Source: Zhengitettix transpicula (taxonomy: Eukaryota; Arthropoda; Insecta; Orthoptera; Tetrigidae). Taken from it: a stretch of DNA of 64,000 bases. The notes beneath the pieces were generated by a model that worked only from the letters and a program-made list of their open reading frames with translations, did not search any database and was not told where the DNA came from. The stretch covers positions 24,779,501 to 24,843,500 of the forward strand of contig CM073595.1 in assembly GCA_037074705.1 (NCBI GenBank). The letters are read 5' to 3'. This document shows positions 33,891-46,140 of this stretch, piece after piece; the stretch's first letter is position 1; the number at the start of each line of letters is the position of its first letter. Position numbers and translations under genes: made by a program.

Positions 33891-34469
33891 ATATATTATG
33901 CTAGGAAACCCACGTTTTGTGTTTATTTAATCTACTGTGGTAGATGCATGAAATTACAAATTAAATAAGGGAAGTTACAATAAAGAAAAATAGAGTAAAT
34001 TAATATAATTATTTTAAAATTAAAGGCCAGATTAACATATTCATTAAAGGTAAATTTTGAAAAAGTTAAAGAAGGAATTAATATTATACTGGCCTGAAGA
34101 GAAAAGAAGTGGAAAGATATCTGAAAATAGAGGTTAAAAATTTAACTAAGTGGACAATAATGTTACAAATTTTTTTTGTTTGTAACGGAGCACTATTCTC
34201 CGAAAACACTTGCAGGTCAATTGTTCCACTTATTTATTGTCCTATTTAGGAATAAGTATTTTCCAACACAACAACTGTACGCGAAAACAGAAAAACCGAA
34301 ACCGTATTTTAAAGCTTAACTTCAAGACAATAAACCCTTTGTTTTAATTCATCCAAACTTAAATTAGGTAAAGATATTATTAATATCTTTATTTAAGTAT
34401 TGATAACAATAAATATTAAGATGAAAAATGATTGTATTTTCTATTATTCACTACTTAAAATGTTCTTTA
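33891..34469. other. AT-rich non-coding stretch
   Basis: Nothing recognisable. Confidence 0.5.
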
Positions 34470-35895
34470 TGGCTTAAGGTACCGGAGGTAACATTGACTC
34501 TCTTAACGTACCGGGAGTATTTTGTCTCTCTAAAATAATGGGGGGGGGGGTATTAATCTTATAAGTTATTAAATTATTTTTTAATCACAGTCACATATAA
34601 AAAAATTTATTACATTAAAATGTCAGGATTTTAAAATAGTCCGTCAGGAGCTTTCGGTTATTCTAACTATATTCATTTAATAATTTATAATATTAATAAT
34701 ATAATACGTACAGTCCTTTATCGTTTTTATTAAACAAGTAACCGGGGGTATTTTTGATCCTCAAGGTACCGGAACAAATATTCGCCATCTTAAGGTACTG
34801 CGATTTATTTTTCTTCTATATGCCTACCAATAATATTTTAGAATCTCTTAGGGAACCGAGAGTATTTTTGACTCTCTTAACGTACCGGTAGAATTAATGA
34901 CTCTATTTGGGTACAGGGAGAATTTTTGAATATCTTAATGGAATGGAGTGTTTATTTACGGTACTAAGAATATTTTTAATCATTCGGTACCAGGATTATA
35001 TTTGATTTTTTTAGGGTACCGGGAATACATAATAATATGCCAGGAGTATTTTCGTCACACTCAAGTTAATAGTAGTATTTTTTACTCTATTAGGGTAACT
35101 GGAATTTATCAAACCGCGATTTTTTTTTACTCTTTTATGGTACCCAGAGTATTTTTGCGTCCCATAAGGTTCCGCGGGTACTTATGACAGTCTCAACGCC
35201 CCGCCGAAGCTATTTTGAAACTTTTAGTTTGGGAGGACTTTTTAATTTCTTAAGGTACCGGAAACTCTATTACTGAACTTGGAATATTTTTGAATCGCTT
35301 AGAAAAACGAGTATTTTCCACTCTCTTAACATCCCGGGAGTATTTTTCACTTTTTTCTGGCTCCGAGATATCTTTAATCAGAAGCAGTTTTGACTCCATT
35401 AGGGAATTGGCAATATTTATTACACTCTCAGGGTGCCGAGAGTATTTCTTACTGTCTTAAGGAACCGTCAGTATTTTTTAGTTATTGACGTTTCGGTTGT
35501 AATTTTGACTCCCTAAAGGTACTGGATGTATTTTAGACTCTCTTAAGGTACTGCAAGTAATTACGTATTTTTCACGGTACCGGGATTGCTTTTGACTCAC
35601 TGGAAATACTGCGGGTTATTTTGCCTTTCTCATGGTACCGGAAGTGTTTTTGACTCTGTAAGGGTAACGGTACTATTTTTTACTCTCCCAAGGTCCGGGG
35701 AATTATGAGGACTCTCTGAAGGGATATTTCTTAAGGTACCGTAAGTAATTAAACCTTCATTAGATACCGTATTTATGACTCTCTTAAGTTACGCCAAGCA
35801 TTTTTAACCCCATTTGATTCGGGGACTGTTATAGGTTCTCTCAATGTATATGAAGAATATTTGACTCTCTTCAGGTACCGGAGTAATTTTCCAGA
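34470..35895 (+). repeat. Degenerate minisatellite, period about 30 bp, GGTACCGG core
   Basis: Dozens of diverged units are built from GTATTTTTGACTCTCTTA plus AGGTACCGG, for example near 34472, 34865, 35015, 35138, 35630 and 35870. Period is about 29-32 bp with many indels. An AT-rich unrelated insert occupies about 34560-34735. An 11-G run lies at 34540-34550. GGTACC or a one-base variant recurs throughout. The ORF at 34948-35187 only translates the repeat. Confidence 0.85.
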
Positions 35896-38062
35896 TATCT
35901 TGACTTGATTATGATGAAATTTACTTTACGTCGTCATCGGTAGAGTGGGAGTCGTGTAATGTAATGTGACGCACTCCATGCCGTGTGACCAATATATTAA
36001 TGTCGAATTAAATACTTTTCTTGGCTTATATAAATACTCGGACAACGCAGGGCAGCCAGTTAGTATAGAATAATTCTAACAGCACGGGACATACTCGTAA
36101 AATAAGTACCATTTTAGAAAGGGAAAATGATTTGGTCAAGATTGTATCGATTTTTGCTAGGCACAAATTTATTTTTATACATACAAAAGTCTTCTTAATT
36201 TGTTCTAAAATAAATTTTAAAATATAGCTCAATTTATGAGTAATTTAAAGGAAGTACATCTGCAGAATAGTACTCATGATAATACGAATATATTTAGGAG
36301 AGAGAATTCGTAAGCATGTACAATGTCAATTTATCACAGAAAAGTGGGGCTGTTCACCGGAAGAATAAATTAATGGAAATCCCAAGCCGTGCCTGAAAAG
36401 GAGCTTCGGACACGGAAGAATGATGCAAATTCATGAATTCCGATAAGTTCTCAAATATTTCCTAAATTCAAGATAACAATAATGGCAATGTGTAACGCAC
36501 AATTCGTTATTATTCGCATTAATTTATGAAGGATCACAATCTATAGTCCGTCTAAAATTATAAGTCTTCTGGAGTGTATACGTGGACGTGGACGGGGGCA
36601 CTGATGCCATGAACGACACACGGCATTTACAGCTTTTACTGGAAACAGTTGAATAACACCGCTATTGGTCGGCAACGCTGCTTTATTTCAAGCGTTGTGA
36701 TTCCCTCGCGGGAAGTAACCGCCATCGGACTTCCCATTTTCAACATGCTATAGTTAACCGCTAACGTGGTTATTTCTCAGCCCGTTTTAATGGGATAAAA
36801 ACAAAAGTCGATTGAATAGATTTGGAATGAACTTTCATATCACTATTTTTACTTTCCCGATGTACTACATATATATACTCCTAGTTCGCCGAATTACAAG
36901 GCAAGAAGGTAGATTTAGAGGAAAGGCGATAGATAAATACGGACAATTACATTGTCTTTGGGTTAATAACACTTCTTTTTAGGAATACAGCTCTTACCTA
37001 TTCATTCGGTTAACAGCTTGCATAGGGCTACTATTTTAAACGAAGAAAAATTTTTAAACTTCTCTTCGAAATCAAATTTATTGGGAATTTGTCTTCTAAT
37101 AATTCCGAATCCCTACGAGAACAAATAATAAATTTCGAATAGACTGCTTTGACGAGGAATTGTAAATTCGTAGACTGAGGATACAAATTTTAAATGAGAT
37201 AATATACAAAGGATGTTCGGCGAGTTTGTTCTCGGAACGAGGTCGTAGCGGCTGCGTCCTGAGCTAAGATTCGGGACAAAAACACGCAGAGACAAAACGG
37301 AGAAAAAACTTACGCCACGCTGAAATATGTTGGTTTGCCTTGACGCGGGAAGGGATGAAATATCACAGCAAAGTAGAAAAACGAACGTACCCCTAGAGGA
37401 TGCGGGGGAGGGCGGGACAATACTTTATTTAAGTCCTTGCAACTTTATCGCTTCAATGATTTGACTATCACCGGTTAACATTTCAAATTCATACTCCGTG
37501 TCGAAATTCAACTGATTTCATATAATCGTGTTCATTAGTTTTGAATCAAAATTTTTTAACAATTTATTATAAGCATTTTCTATTCTGAACCAATATAATA
37601 AATACAGAAAAACGGACAATATATTTACTTAAGTCTGTAAGAAAATAATTAAAAATTCTAAGTGTAATACAGGATTTTATTTAATTTTTAGGCTGATGAT
37701 ATTCTATTCTTATAATAAATAAATAACTGAAATATCAGTCTCAATATTTAATTTATGTTTTTACCTTCGAAGTTTTTGATCTTCTTACAAATATTGAAAT
37801 ATTTTGTATAGTTTAAAACTTATTTTTAAATAATTGTAAATTATCGTTTAGTAAACTTTATTACATTATTATATTGCATATTATTTATTAAATATTCAAA
37901 ATTATCTATTATAACTTATATAGGAAAAAATATGTTTGCCATATATATGTGGTTACTGCTGTACATTACCTGTAAAAATATATTTGACAATTATTGAAAT
38001 GATATAAACTTTTCAGATGATTGATTAAAAAAATTATGTTTAGACAGTGCATAGATTTTAAA

Positions 38063-38066
<4 letters not shown>
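35896..38066. other. Unassigned sequence, partly less AT-rich
   Basis: No gene is recognised. The part at 36580-36790 is GC-richer (CGCTATTGGTCGGCAACGCT, CCCTCGCGGGAAGTAACCGC) and has a small dyad, TAACCGC...GTGGTTA. The ORFs at 36026-36232 and 37113-37295 (-) have no known motifs. From 37.5 kb on, the sequence is strongly AT-rich. Confidence 0.5.

Positions 38067-38101
<35 letters not shown>
38067..38101. repeat. (TA)n microsatellite
   Basis: A pure TA run at the left border of the next unit. Confidence 0.9.
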
Positions 38102-38104
<3 letters not shown>

Positions 38105-39054
38105 GGTATACATTTAAAGACTAAGGAAAAAACACGTTGAGGCCAATTTATGTGATAAGTAAATTAAGTAATTTATAAAATTAAATTTGAGAAATTTATT
38201 ACAAATTTATATTTACATGGATTTTGTACAAAACATTTTACACAGATGTCACAGATTTATTGAAATTCTTAAATCTTCAGGTCCGCTTATCGGGCCTCTA
38301 ACAGTTATAGTAATCCGCAATTATAACCGAATTAAATAAAAACAAAATGTTACAAAGTATTGAATTAAATTTACATAAGAAATATTAACGTAAGAAAAAT
38401 CTATGGTAATCTGAAGAAATTTGATGAAATTATCAACAAATCTTAAGAAATCTATTGATATGCAATCTTATTCGAGGTTTGCAATGGAAATTTTGTACAT
38501 ATCAAATCATCAGAGTAGCTCTCATAAAATACTACTTATTCACTTCACTAATAATTTAAAAGGATTTTATTTAATAGACCACAGTATTATTCACATCGTA
38601 CGTCAGCACAATAAACCAAAACTCCAATTTATCACAGACACTGAAGTCCTATCGAATGTATTAGTGGATAAACCGATCATTTTAAAATAGGCGCTGAGTT
38701 ATAGACTTATAACTTCTTTGCTAAATTTTCGGCCAATTGACCACCGGACACGTCTCAAACATTCCTTCTAGAACTTTCTCATCCCAAATTTACCAGCCGA
38801 CTGTACTTTACTGTCCTGGTTATTATTGCTGATTATACCACTACTGGCCGGTTCCTATTACAGACTGTACTCAACTCTCGTCAAAGCTTTTTCATCGCCA
38901 GACGCAGCCGAAAATAATACGTCTGAATCACTCCACATTCGTACGAAACGCTGACTGTTGCCAACAATACCTGTGCCACAATAATATGCTGACAATTTAA
39001 ATATTAAATAAATTACAAAAAATCCTTTCATTATACACATTGGTGGTCACCACA
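38102..39054 (-). mobile_element. LTR-like unit of a second family, probably minus strand (953 bp)
   Basis: It begins TGTGGTATACATTTAAAG and ends GGTGGTCACCACA, giving TG...CA ends with a short inverted repeat. Each border touches TA-rich DNA. On the minus strand, AATAAA occurs near 38260, and TTGGCCTCAACGTG lies about 30 bp from the end, in the position of the primer-site-like motif of the other family. The 89-codon plus-strand ORF at 38421-38690 has no known domain and is not supported as a gene. Confidence 0.6.
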
Positions 39055-39073
39055 ATATATATATTATCTATAT

Positions 39074-40035
39074 TGTAATACCAATTAAAGAGGCCATTAA
39101 TTGTTTTAATAAAATTAGATTGTTAGCGGCACGAGTTTTGAAAGTAACAATCATGGCTCTTTGTCGGCTAATGTTGCCGGGAAATGCGCGCGAGTAGGAA
39201 GTTAGTCTGCGGCGAGATGCGAAACAGATCAGTTCACACGGGAACTGAAAACGTAGAATGTGGATGCTGATCTAAAAGTATGAATAGCGCGGTCCAAGAA
39301 ATCCAACTGCGAGAACTATTAGTTTACATAAAACGCGAGTAAACAGTTTTGACGGAGAGACTCAAATAATAATCGCAAAGTTGAAAGCAAAAGGTTTTGC
39401 TTCACACAGACTGAACTAAATTTTGCATAGAGGCATAAAGGAGACCTATGTCCAAGGGCTGACTGAGGGGCGGCTGATCCAAAGTTCCAGGTGGCAGAGA
39501 ACGAGAACATAGACCGTGTGTATTAAATATTTAATGTGTAGAATCAGTGAATAATGGCCTTTTTAGTATTGTCCTCAAGCTCCAAGAATCATATCTGGTA
39601 CCAGAAAGACATTCGTGAGTACAAAACAATTATTTAAAATCTGTAAACGAGGATTAAAGGTAGAAGTCAGATTTCGTTCGTTTTTCTTTTCATTTAGTTT
39701 CTTTCATTTCGTTTATTTTCATATTGTATTAAGTTAGCTTCAATGAGTTTGAATTGTTAATGTTAGTTTATTAAATTGGATTGTTCTTACTATCAAACCC
39801 AGTAATGACCCTGAGATAAAGAGAATTTCGACGTATTTGATTGTAAAATGTAAAGTTGTATTTTTTCTAGAACGCCACGAATTGAAAAATTGAAATAAAA
39901 TATTTGTTTATTAACTTGATGAAATTCGGCGTATAAAGCTGGGATTACAATTTGTACTTTTAAAGAATTAATTTTTAAATCTTAATAATTCTGTTAATTA
40001 ATTCTTTTAATTAAGACCACCTTTTAATTATTACA
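39074..40035 (+). mobile_element. LTR-like unit, plus strand (962 bp)
   Basis: It starts TGTAATACCAATTAAAGAGG after a TA-rich stretch and ends CTTTTAATTATTACA before (AT)n. Its 5' part is the reverse complement of the 3' parts of the minus-strand units (AATGGCCTAATTAATTGG type). AAACCCAGTAATGACCCTGA near 39795 is the family core. GAAATTCGGCGTATAAAG near 39925 is in the position of the primer-site-like motif. Confidence 0.7.

Positions 40036-40083
<48 letters not shown>
40036..40083. repeat. (AT)n followed by (GT)n
   Basis: A compound dinucleotide microsatellite directly after the LTR-like unit, similar to the (TA)n(TG)n at 1648-1707. Confidence 0.9.
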
Positions 40084-40087
<4 letters not shown>

Positions 40088-42106
40088 GGAGATAATGAAT
40101 GTAAACCTGTTAGAGATAATTCTAAATATTTTTCACGAAAAGAAAGTCAAAATTATTTGGAATTAATTGAGATTCTGTGAAAAGTTAAAAATTGCTTGTC
40201 TGTTCAAAGTTGATGTATTAAATGTTTTCTAAGACAATTCGTAAAACTAAATAATTGATACATAACAAAATCTTAAGCTGTCATCATCAAAACATTTCAG
40301 TTCAGCCAAACTTATACAAACTTAGAAGTCTGCAAACGGCAGATTTACGGTAACGTGAAGCTTAACCCAGATTCACTATAATGAAGCGCAAATTTCTGTG
40401 CTTTCGAAGACCGGGAAAAAGATGAGCAAACTACAATACAAAGATGCATAAATTATAATTTCAAATGTATATCAGACCAGTTATCAGACGTGTCTGTTTA
40501 CATATTCAAAAAAAAATATTTTTCCATTAAATTTACAGATAGAGAAAAGCCATTCCAAAATATATTTTATATTTATAATAATTTATTTATAATATCATTC
40601 ATGTCTCGTATGGTAAGTTTTGAAACTGAAACTGAATTTTATTTTCGTGGATAGGAAACCAATGTCAAATTAAAGGCTGGAATATCTCGCCACTGATGTA
40701 ATGTGTAATATAGGACAAGTAAATTTCTTGTGTTTATAATTAAACACATCTTACCGGAAAACTTATATTGACCTTCAACATAACACAATACATGATCCCG
40801 AATATGTAATATATGACATGGAGAGATAGGTTGTAACTAATTTTGAACTACTTTTACGAGTGCAATAAGGAGATAGTTGCATGAGAAATGTCAGAAGATT
40901 TCATCTTTTTTATTCTAAATACTCATTTCATGGATTTCACAAACATACAGTTGAAAACGGCCTGAGGCCGAAAGCTTCTTGAATTTTTTTTATTTATTTA
41001 GTTCAATTACCATAATAATCATAATATCCCTTCCTGACTTATATATTTATGTTTCTTTTAAACAAATCAACTAATGACGTATATCGTCTTTAATAATGTA
41101 ACTTAAGAATTCAACCATGTTTGTATTTTCATAAAGATTATTACTAAAACCTACCTTTTAAATAAAGCCATATGAATAATCAGTTCTAATATTATGAAGA
41201 CTAATATTTTATTAATTTGTTATCTTAATTTAAGTAACCCCACCTTTATATCATTCTCAATTAATATAATTTTATATTTATTCAGTAATTTTCAGCCTTA
41301 AGCCATCTTCAAATTCTAGTTAATTTTTTATATAATATATGAATAATAGTATATATAAATTGTAAATATCCATTTTAGGTTAAAACTAAAAAATTATATT
41401 ATATAAAATTTTAAGAAGTTGAAAATGGCTTATGGCCGAGATATACTGAATAAATGGTTTGAAGAAATCTAAAATTATATTCATTGAGACGACCATTTCA
41501 TACTTGTATGAAAAACTTATTCCCGTGCTGAGGATCAAAACTCCTTGTTATCATAAATCGTACAGGTATAGTATAAGTCAGCTTTTTGACAGTAAATATT
41601 GTCGAGATAAATGCTAATTTATTTTCGAAGTTAAATTTTGGAATTTCCAAATATTTTATTTAAATTTCTTTAAGAGAGAGAAAGGGGAGTCATTTTTTCA
41701 AAATGGGGAACGTCGTGAATTAATCGTTTGTCACATTGTAAGCAGGAGATATTTTATTTCATAGGCAAGATATTTGGAATATGCTCTCCATTACGAAGAA
41801 AAGATTTTATAATATGTATTTTGGCGGCTACAAATTAATTTGCAGAACAGTTTGATTAAAATTTTATTTTAACGTAGTGTTACAATTCCAATAATAATCA
41901 TACAGATCGTAGGCTCAGCGCCTGAGAATTTATGAACACAGGGGTCATTAAGTGAACGTCTCCGCTATGTCCCGGGAAACCCTATTAATTGTTTATTATT
42001 CCGTAATTGTGGGTAGTCTGGTGGCGACGAGTGCTCGGCCGAATCAATATTTTTCCTGAATAAATCATCTCAACATTTCTCACTCTGATTCTCCGACTAA
42101 CAACTA
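40084..42106. other. AT-rich non-coding stretch
   Basis: No gene is recognised. AACGGCCTGAGGCCGAAAGC at about 40955-40975 is a small palindromic block. The inverted pair at 41264-41492 is listed separately. Around 41960-41985 there is a GC-rich CTATGTCCCGGG motif close to the transposase scrap. Confidence 0.5.
41264..41492. repeat. Inverted pair of a short element end
   Basis: The left arm on the minus strand reads TTTGAAGATGGCTTAAGGCT, then ACTGAATAAATATAAAATTA. The right arm on the plus strand (from about 41410) reads GTTGAAAATGGCTTATGGCC, then ACTGAATAAATGGTTTG and later AAAATTATATTCATTGAGA. Each arm contains a GGCTTAxGGCC hairpin. The layout looks like two inverted copies of the same retroposon tail. 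Confidence 0.6.
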
Positions 42107-42178
42107 GAAATCAATAGTGTTCAAATCAGGTGAGCGTGGCGGTCAAGAAATTGGTCCACCTCTACCTATCGGTGAACC
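42107..42178 (-). pseudogene. Scrap of a Tc1/mariner-type transposase C-terminal motif
   Basis: One minus-strand frame reads GSPIGRGGPIS, a TGA in place of tryptophan, then PPRSPDLNTIDF. The pattern GRGGPIxWPPRSPDLxPxDF is familiar from IS630/Tc1-like transposases of insects, where the PDL..xDF part carries the last catalytic acidic region. Only about 24 codons are recognisable. CTATGTCCCGGGAAACCC about 130 bp away might be part of its terminal repeat, which I could not confirm. Confidence 0.5.
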
Positions 42179-42778
42179 GTACGTCATTGCGGTGACTATC
42201 ACTGTTTTTAAGGAAACCAAGCATTTCCGGACTCGTGTTGTAATTAACTTTTTTTTATTGTCTACAAATGGGGAATACATACCTAAAGTTATACCCTACA
42301 TTTGTTAAACACCTTGCATCTTGCCGTGACTGCATGAAGCTTGTCTCTCTACAGGTGAAATTTTTCTGTGCTTCTTAATTCTCTCTATTTATTTACGTCT
42401 TATAGAAACAGTGTGTCTTTTAGATTGTTTATCTTGTAATAAAATCTGTCAATGAATATATTTTTCCATGAAAATTACGATATTGCTTGAGATGGATATT
42501 TTCTCACTCCGTTTCATCTATTCGTGTTTAGCGTTGCCGTCTCATTAATGTGTATGGTTTAAGCCGTCAATGTCCTACGGTATTACATGTGTTGACAGCT
42601 CTTTGCCTACTGCCGTTGATGCTGAACTCGAACTAATCATTTCGTTTTCACCCGTCGGGATATGTTTCTGGATACCTTCTCTTCAAGAAAATAAGTTGAG
42701 TTTTGACGAATGCTTTTTGTTGTACCCATAACACACGAATAACCAAAATTAATAACCGTCTTCATATTTATATATAAA

Positions 42779-43393
42779 CTAGCTGGGTGCCCGGCGTTGC
42801 TCGTGTACTTATTTATATAAACTCGAAAAAGTATTTAATTGAATACTTAAATATATTCCTTGAGTATTTCAGGATATAATTGTCAATTGTCACTCAGTCT
42901 TCATACATTACTAAATATTACATTGATGAAATTGTTAGCTAGACTCACAACTAATATAGCGCGAAAATTTAACTTACATTTTCCGCAAGGGTGGTAAAGT
43001 AATTCGTATTCTTCTTTATTACCATTCGATGGAGTATTGCTGTATAAAATTATACTTTTTATTTAAAGAACATATTTCTGCTTTATTTCATTCCTAATAA
43101 AGGAATTATTTCCTTTGTTCGTTGCGTAGTAACGTCTCTCTCTCGCGTGACGTCATTGTCTCTTGGCGCGCAGTAATTTAATATTTAATGATCACGGTTT
43201 TTAATTATAATTCTTTCCACATGTATGCTAGGCGTTTCTCACCCCCACAGTACCGGTTCTCGATTTTGGCAGAATACGTATACCAATTTTTGTTGCATTC
43301 TGTCCACGCGATAAAATTTCTATAAAGAACAACGTAAATACATACATACATACATATATACATACAAATATACATAATTTTTTATTATATAGA
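42779..43393 (-). mobile_element. Non-autonomous Helitron-like element, minus strand (615 bp)
   Basis: In element orientation it starts TCTATATAATAAAAAATTAT and ends GAGCAACGCCGGGCACCCAG then CTAG. It sits between A and T. A 5' TC, a 3' CTAG and insertion between A and T are Helitron hallmarks. A CATA-rich leader, CTGTCCACGCG (plus-strand spelling), and the CTCGCGTGACGTCATTG block are shared with the copies at 28925 and 45264. There is no Rep/helicase coding, so it would be mobilised in trans. Confidence 0.75.
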
Positions 43394-45263
43394 TTCTACC
43401 AATTGGACATTTTGTAATTAGACAGAAATTGTTGAATATATTTATAGTGAGACTTAAAAACTAAATGTTGTCTTAACCGGACAATATAACTATGGAATTA
43501 AATTAATTTATGATCCTCTGAACAATTGTTTTCCATAATACGTTCTCAATTATAAAGAAATTATGAATAAACAATTATGAGCGTTACACTTTACATTGAC
43601 TTTCTCTGACCGTCGTTCCACGAACTTGTTCACTTCTTATTAACCTATACGTTTTGAAAGCGTAGTGAAGAATACTTTAAAAAAATCACTCAAATTATTC
43701 ACATCGCGTGCAGCTGTTCTGTGTAGGACCTTTATGGTCCTGTTGTTACCGAACTGATTTACCTGGACCTAGCGCCGGCTAATGTTATGTAGGTTTCAAA
43801 ATTTGCTATGACGTAGCTGATTAAAATTCATTTTGAAATTCAGCAACAAATAAAACGATTATTTCCAACACAATATTTGATTTTAATATTTATTTATTTA
43901 ATTTAATTATATATTTAATTATTGGGGAATATTTTAGTTTAGCGGGCTAACGCGGGACTTCAATACAAAGAAATTTATTTATTATTCCAAACGATTATTT
44001 TTATATTCAGTTGATTGCTTCAAATCTTTTTTCTTATATCAACACTAAAATTGATTTTTGTTGAATAAATTGTAGTAAATAAGACATGACAGTATACTTA
44101 AAATAAGCAGTTTAAAATTACAACGTTTCGTTTTCTTTTTGTATCTTCTTCAGGTTGCTGCTTCACTGCAAAGTTATGCAATAAAATCAGCGAAAATTCA
44201 AATTATAAACGTTCAAAAACATAGACTGAGTGAAAGTTTATAATTTCAGGTTTCTCCAATTTTATTACAAACCTTTGTAGTCAGGTCACAGCCTGAAGAA
44301 GGTTATTTTAAACTGAAATTTTTAATGATAATAAACTTTTTATTCTATAATATAATTAAAACAGACCTAAATTAATAAATACAAATTTATTTTGTCAACG
44401 ACCCATTAATTTAAAAATATTAGATATTTATTTAAATCAAAATTATAGATTAGAATAATTATAAAATTATATTCATAAAATATAAAAAAAAGTCATATCG
44501 TTATCTTCAACTTATTAAATGCTAAGCCTGAATTATACGCTTATAGACATCGCTTTTGATTAAATTACAGAAAATATCTTAATTCATTGTAAATGTTTCT
44601 GACAGCAGTTCCGAACGCACACTGATTGGGTTACTGTACGTATCTGCTCATAGAGCCCTGTAATCCCTGCACGCCGTTGACAGTGCATTAGTTTAAGTGC
44701 CCTTCCCGCCGAAGTAGCTCGCTTATGTAACAAAGGTAAAAAATGGTCCAGGGCGGATCTCACGACGTGTCACATTCAACCATTACATTCGATCCAACAA
44801 GTAATCTCTGATGTAAATAATAATTCCTTTAAAACATTCAGTGATTAACTTTGCAATTGGTGGCAGCGACAATAAATATAAAATTCCCGCAAATCCACGC
44901 ACGACTTCTGAAGAATCACAAAAAAAAAATTCATCTCGTAAAACTAATGTTTTTGAAACGCGTTTAAGAGAAATAGTTTGACATTTACAGGTCAAGCCTC
45001 AAACATAAAATTGGAATATTATTTTAAGTATAAATAGAATAAACAAATAAATAATGCAGCCAGAGTATTTAATTAAAGAAAAATTAGAGAGTTGCATCTT
45101 ACGCAAGCAAAATGAAAGAATTATAACGTTTCGACTTAACGTTAGGACCGCATCAGCTTTAATATAAACGGGAAAAATAAAAATGGAGACAAATAAAATC
45201 TTTGGAACTGTAAGATTGTAAGATTTGTATAAATTCCATTGCCAGATTGAAATATTCTGTACA
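43394..45263. other. AT-rich stretch between two inverted Helitron-like elements
   Basis: No gene is recognised. CAACGTTTCGTTTTC...ATCTTCTTCAGGTT (44124-44158) is a conserved-looking tail motif. A possible tRNA-derived SINE head, CCCGCCGAAGTAGCTC then ATGGTCCAGGGCGGATC, lies at about 44706-44760. The ORF at 44783-44995 (-) has no known domain. Confidence 0.5.
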
Positions 45264-45852
45264 TCTATATAATAAAAAAGGATGTATATTTGTATGTATG
45301 TATTTATGTTAATCTTTATACAAAGTTAAACGCGTGGACAGATTGCAACGAAACTTAATACACGTATTCTTCAAAAAACCAGAAACGGTACTGCGGAGGT
45401 GAGAAACCTGTAGCATGAAGATAGAAATACTTATAATTGATAAATGTGATTATTTTTCTGTTAAATTACTGCGCGCCAAGAGACCGTGACGTCACACGAG
45501 GAATGAGAGAGACGTTGCTACGCGACGAACAAATGTAATTTCGTAATGAAATAAGGCAGAAATATATTTATTAAATAAAAAGTATAGTTTTATCCAGCAA
45601 TGCTACATTGAATTATAATAAAATACAGTACGAAATACTTTACGATCCTTGCGGAAAAATAAAAGTTAATTTTTGTCGCCATATTAGTGACTGCAATGTA
45701 TTTTACAGCTGTTAAATTAATGCACTATGTACGGAATTAGGAACATTGAGATTTAGATTAAATCACACCTTGACCAAAGATTAATACAGAATTAAATACT
45801 ATTCGGGTTTATATGAATGAGTACACGTGGCAACGCCGGGCACCAACGCTAG
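45264..45852 (+). mobile_element. Non-autonomous Helitron-like element, plus strand (589 bp)
   Basis: It starts TCTATATAATAAAAAAGGAT after A and ends GGCAACGCCGGGCACCAACG then CTAG before T. It has the same landmarks as the inverse copy at 42779: CGCGTGGACAGATTGCAACG, GCGCGCCAAGAGACCGTGAC, GTCACACGAGGAATGAGAGA and AGCAATGCTACATTGAAT. With that copy it forms an inverted pair separated by about 1.87 kb. No protein is encoded. Confidence 0.75.
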
Positions 45853-46140
45853 TGCAAAATAAAATATATTTGCAACCACAAAATAATTTTTTTATCTTTT
45901 CCAATCCAAATTTGTTTTTATAATTGTCATAAAGATATTTTTCATTCCATAAAATTTATCAAAGATCATTTTATTATATATTAGGTTTACTGTTTTACGC
46001 CCTACTCTCGTATTAGCCACTCAATAGAATTACCTACCTGACTTCTGTGTAAAGGTACAGTACGTATCAACCTTGTACAATTACATAATCCAGACGGAGT
46101 TATGGAAGTACTAAATTACTTGTTGCCTTATTCTAGGTAT
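45853..46140. other. Non-repetitive sequence at the left border of the satellite array
   Basis: No gene is seen. Monomer-like sequence becomes recognisable from about 46140 (TTGTTCTCTTTAACTACAAA). Confidence 0.55.

Noticed and set aside
38421..38690. 89-codon ORF as a gene
   Set aside because: It lies wholly inside an LTR-like unit and has no recognisable domain.
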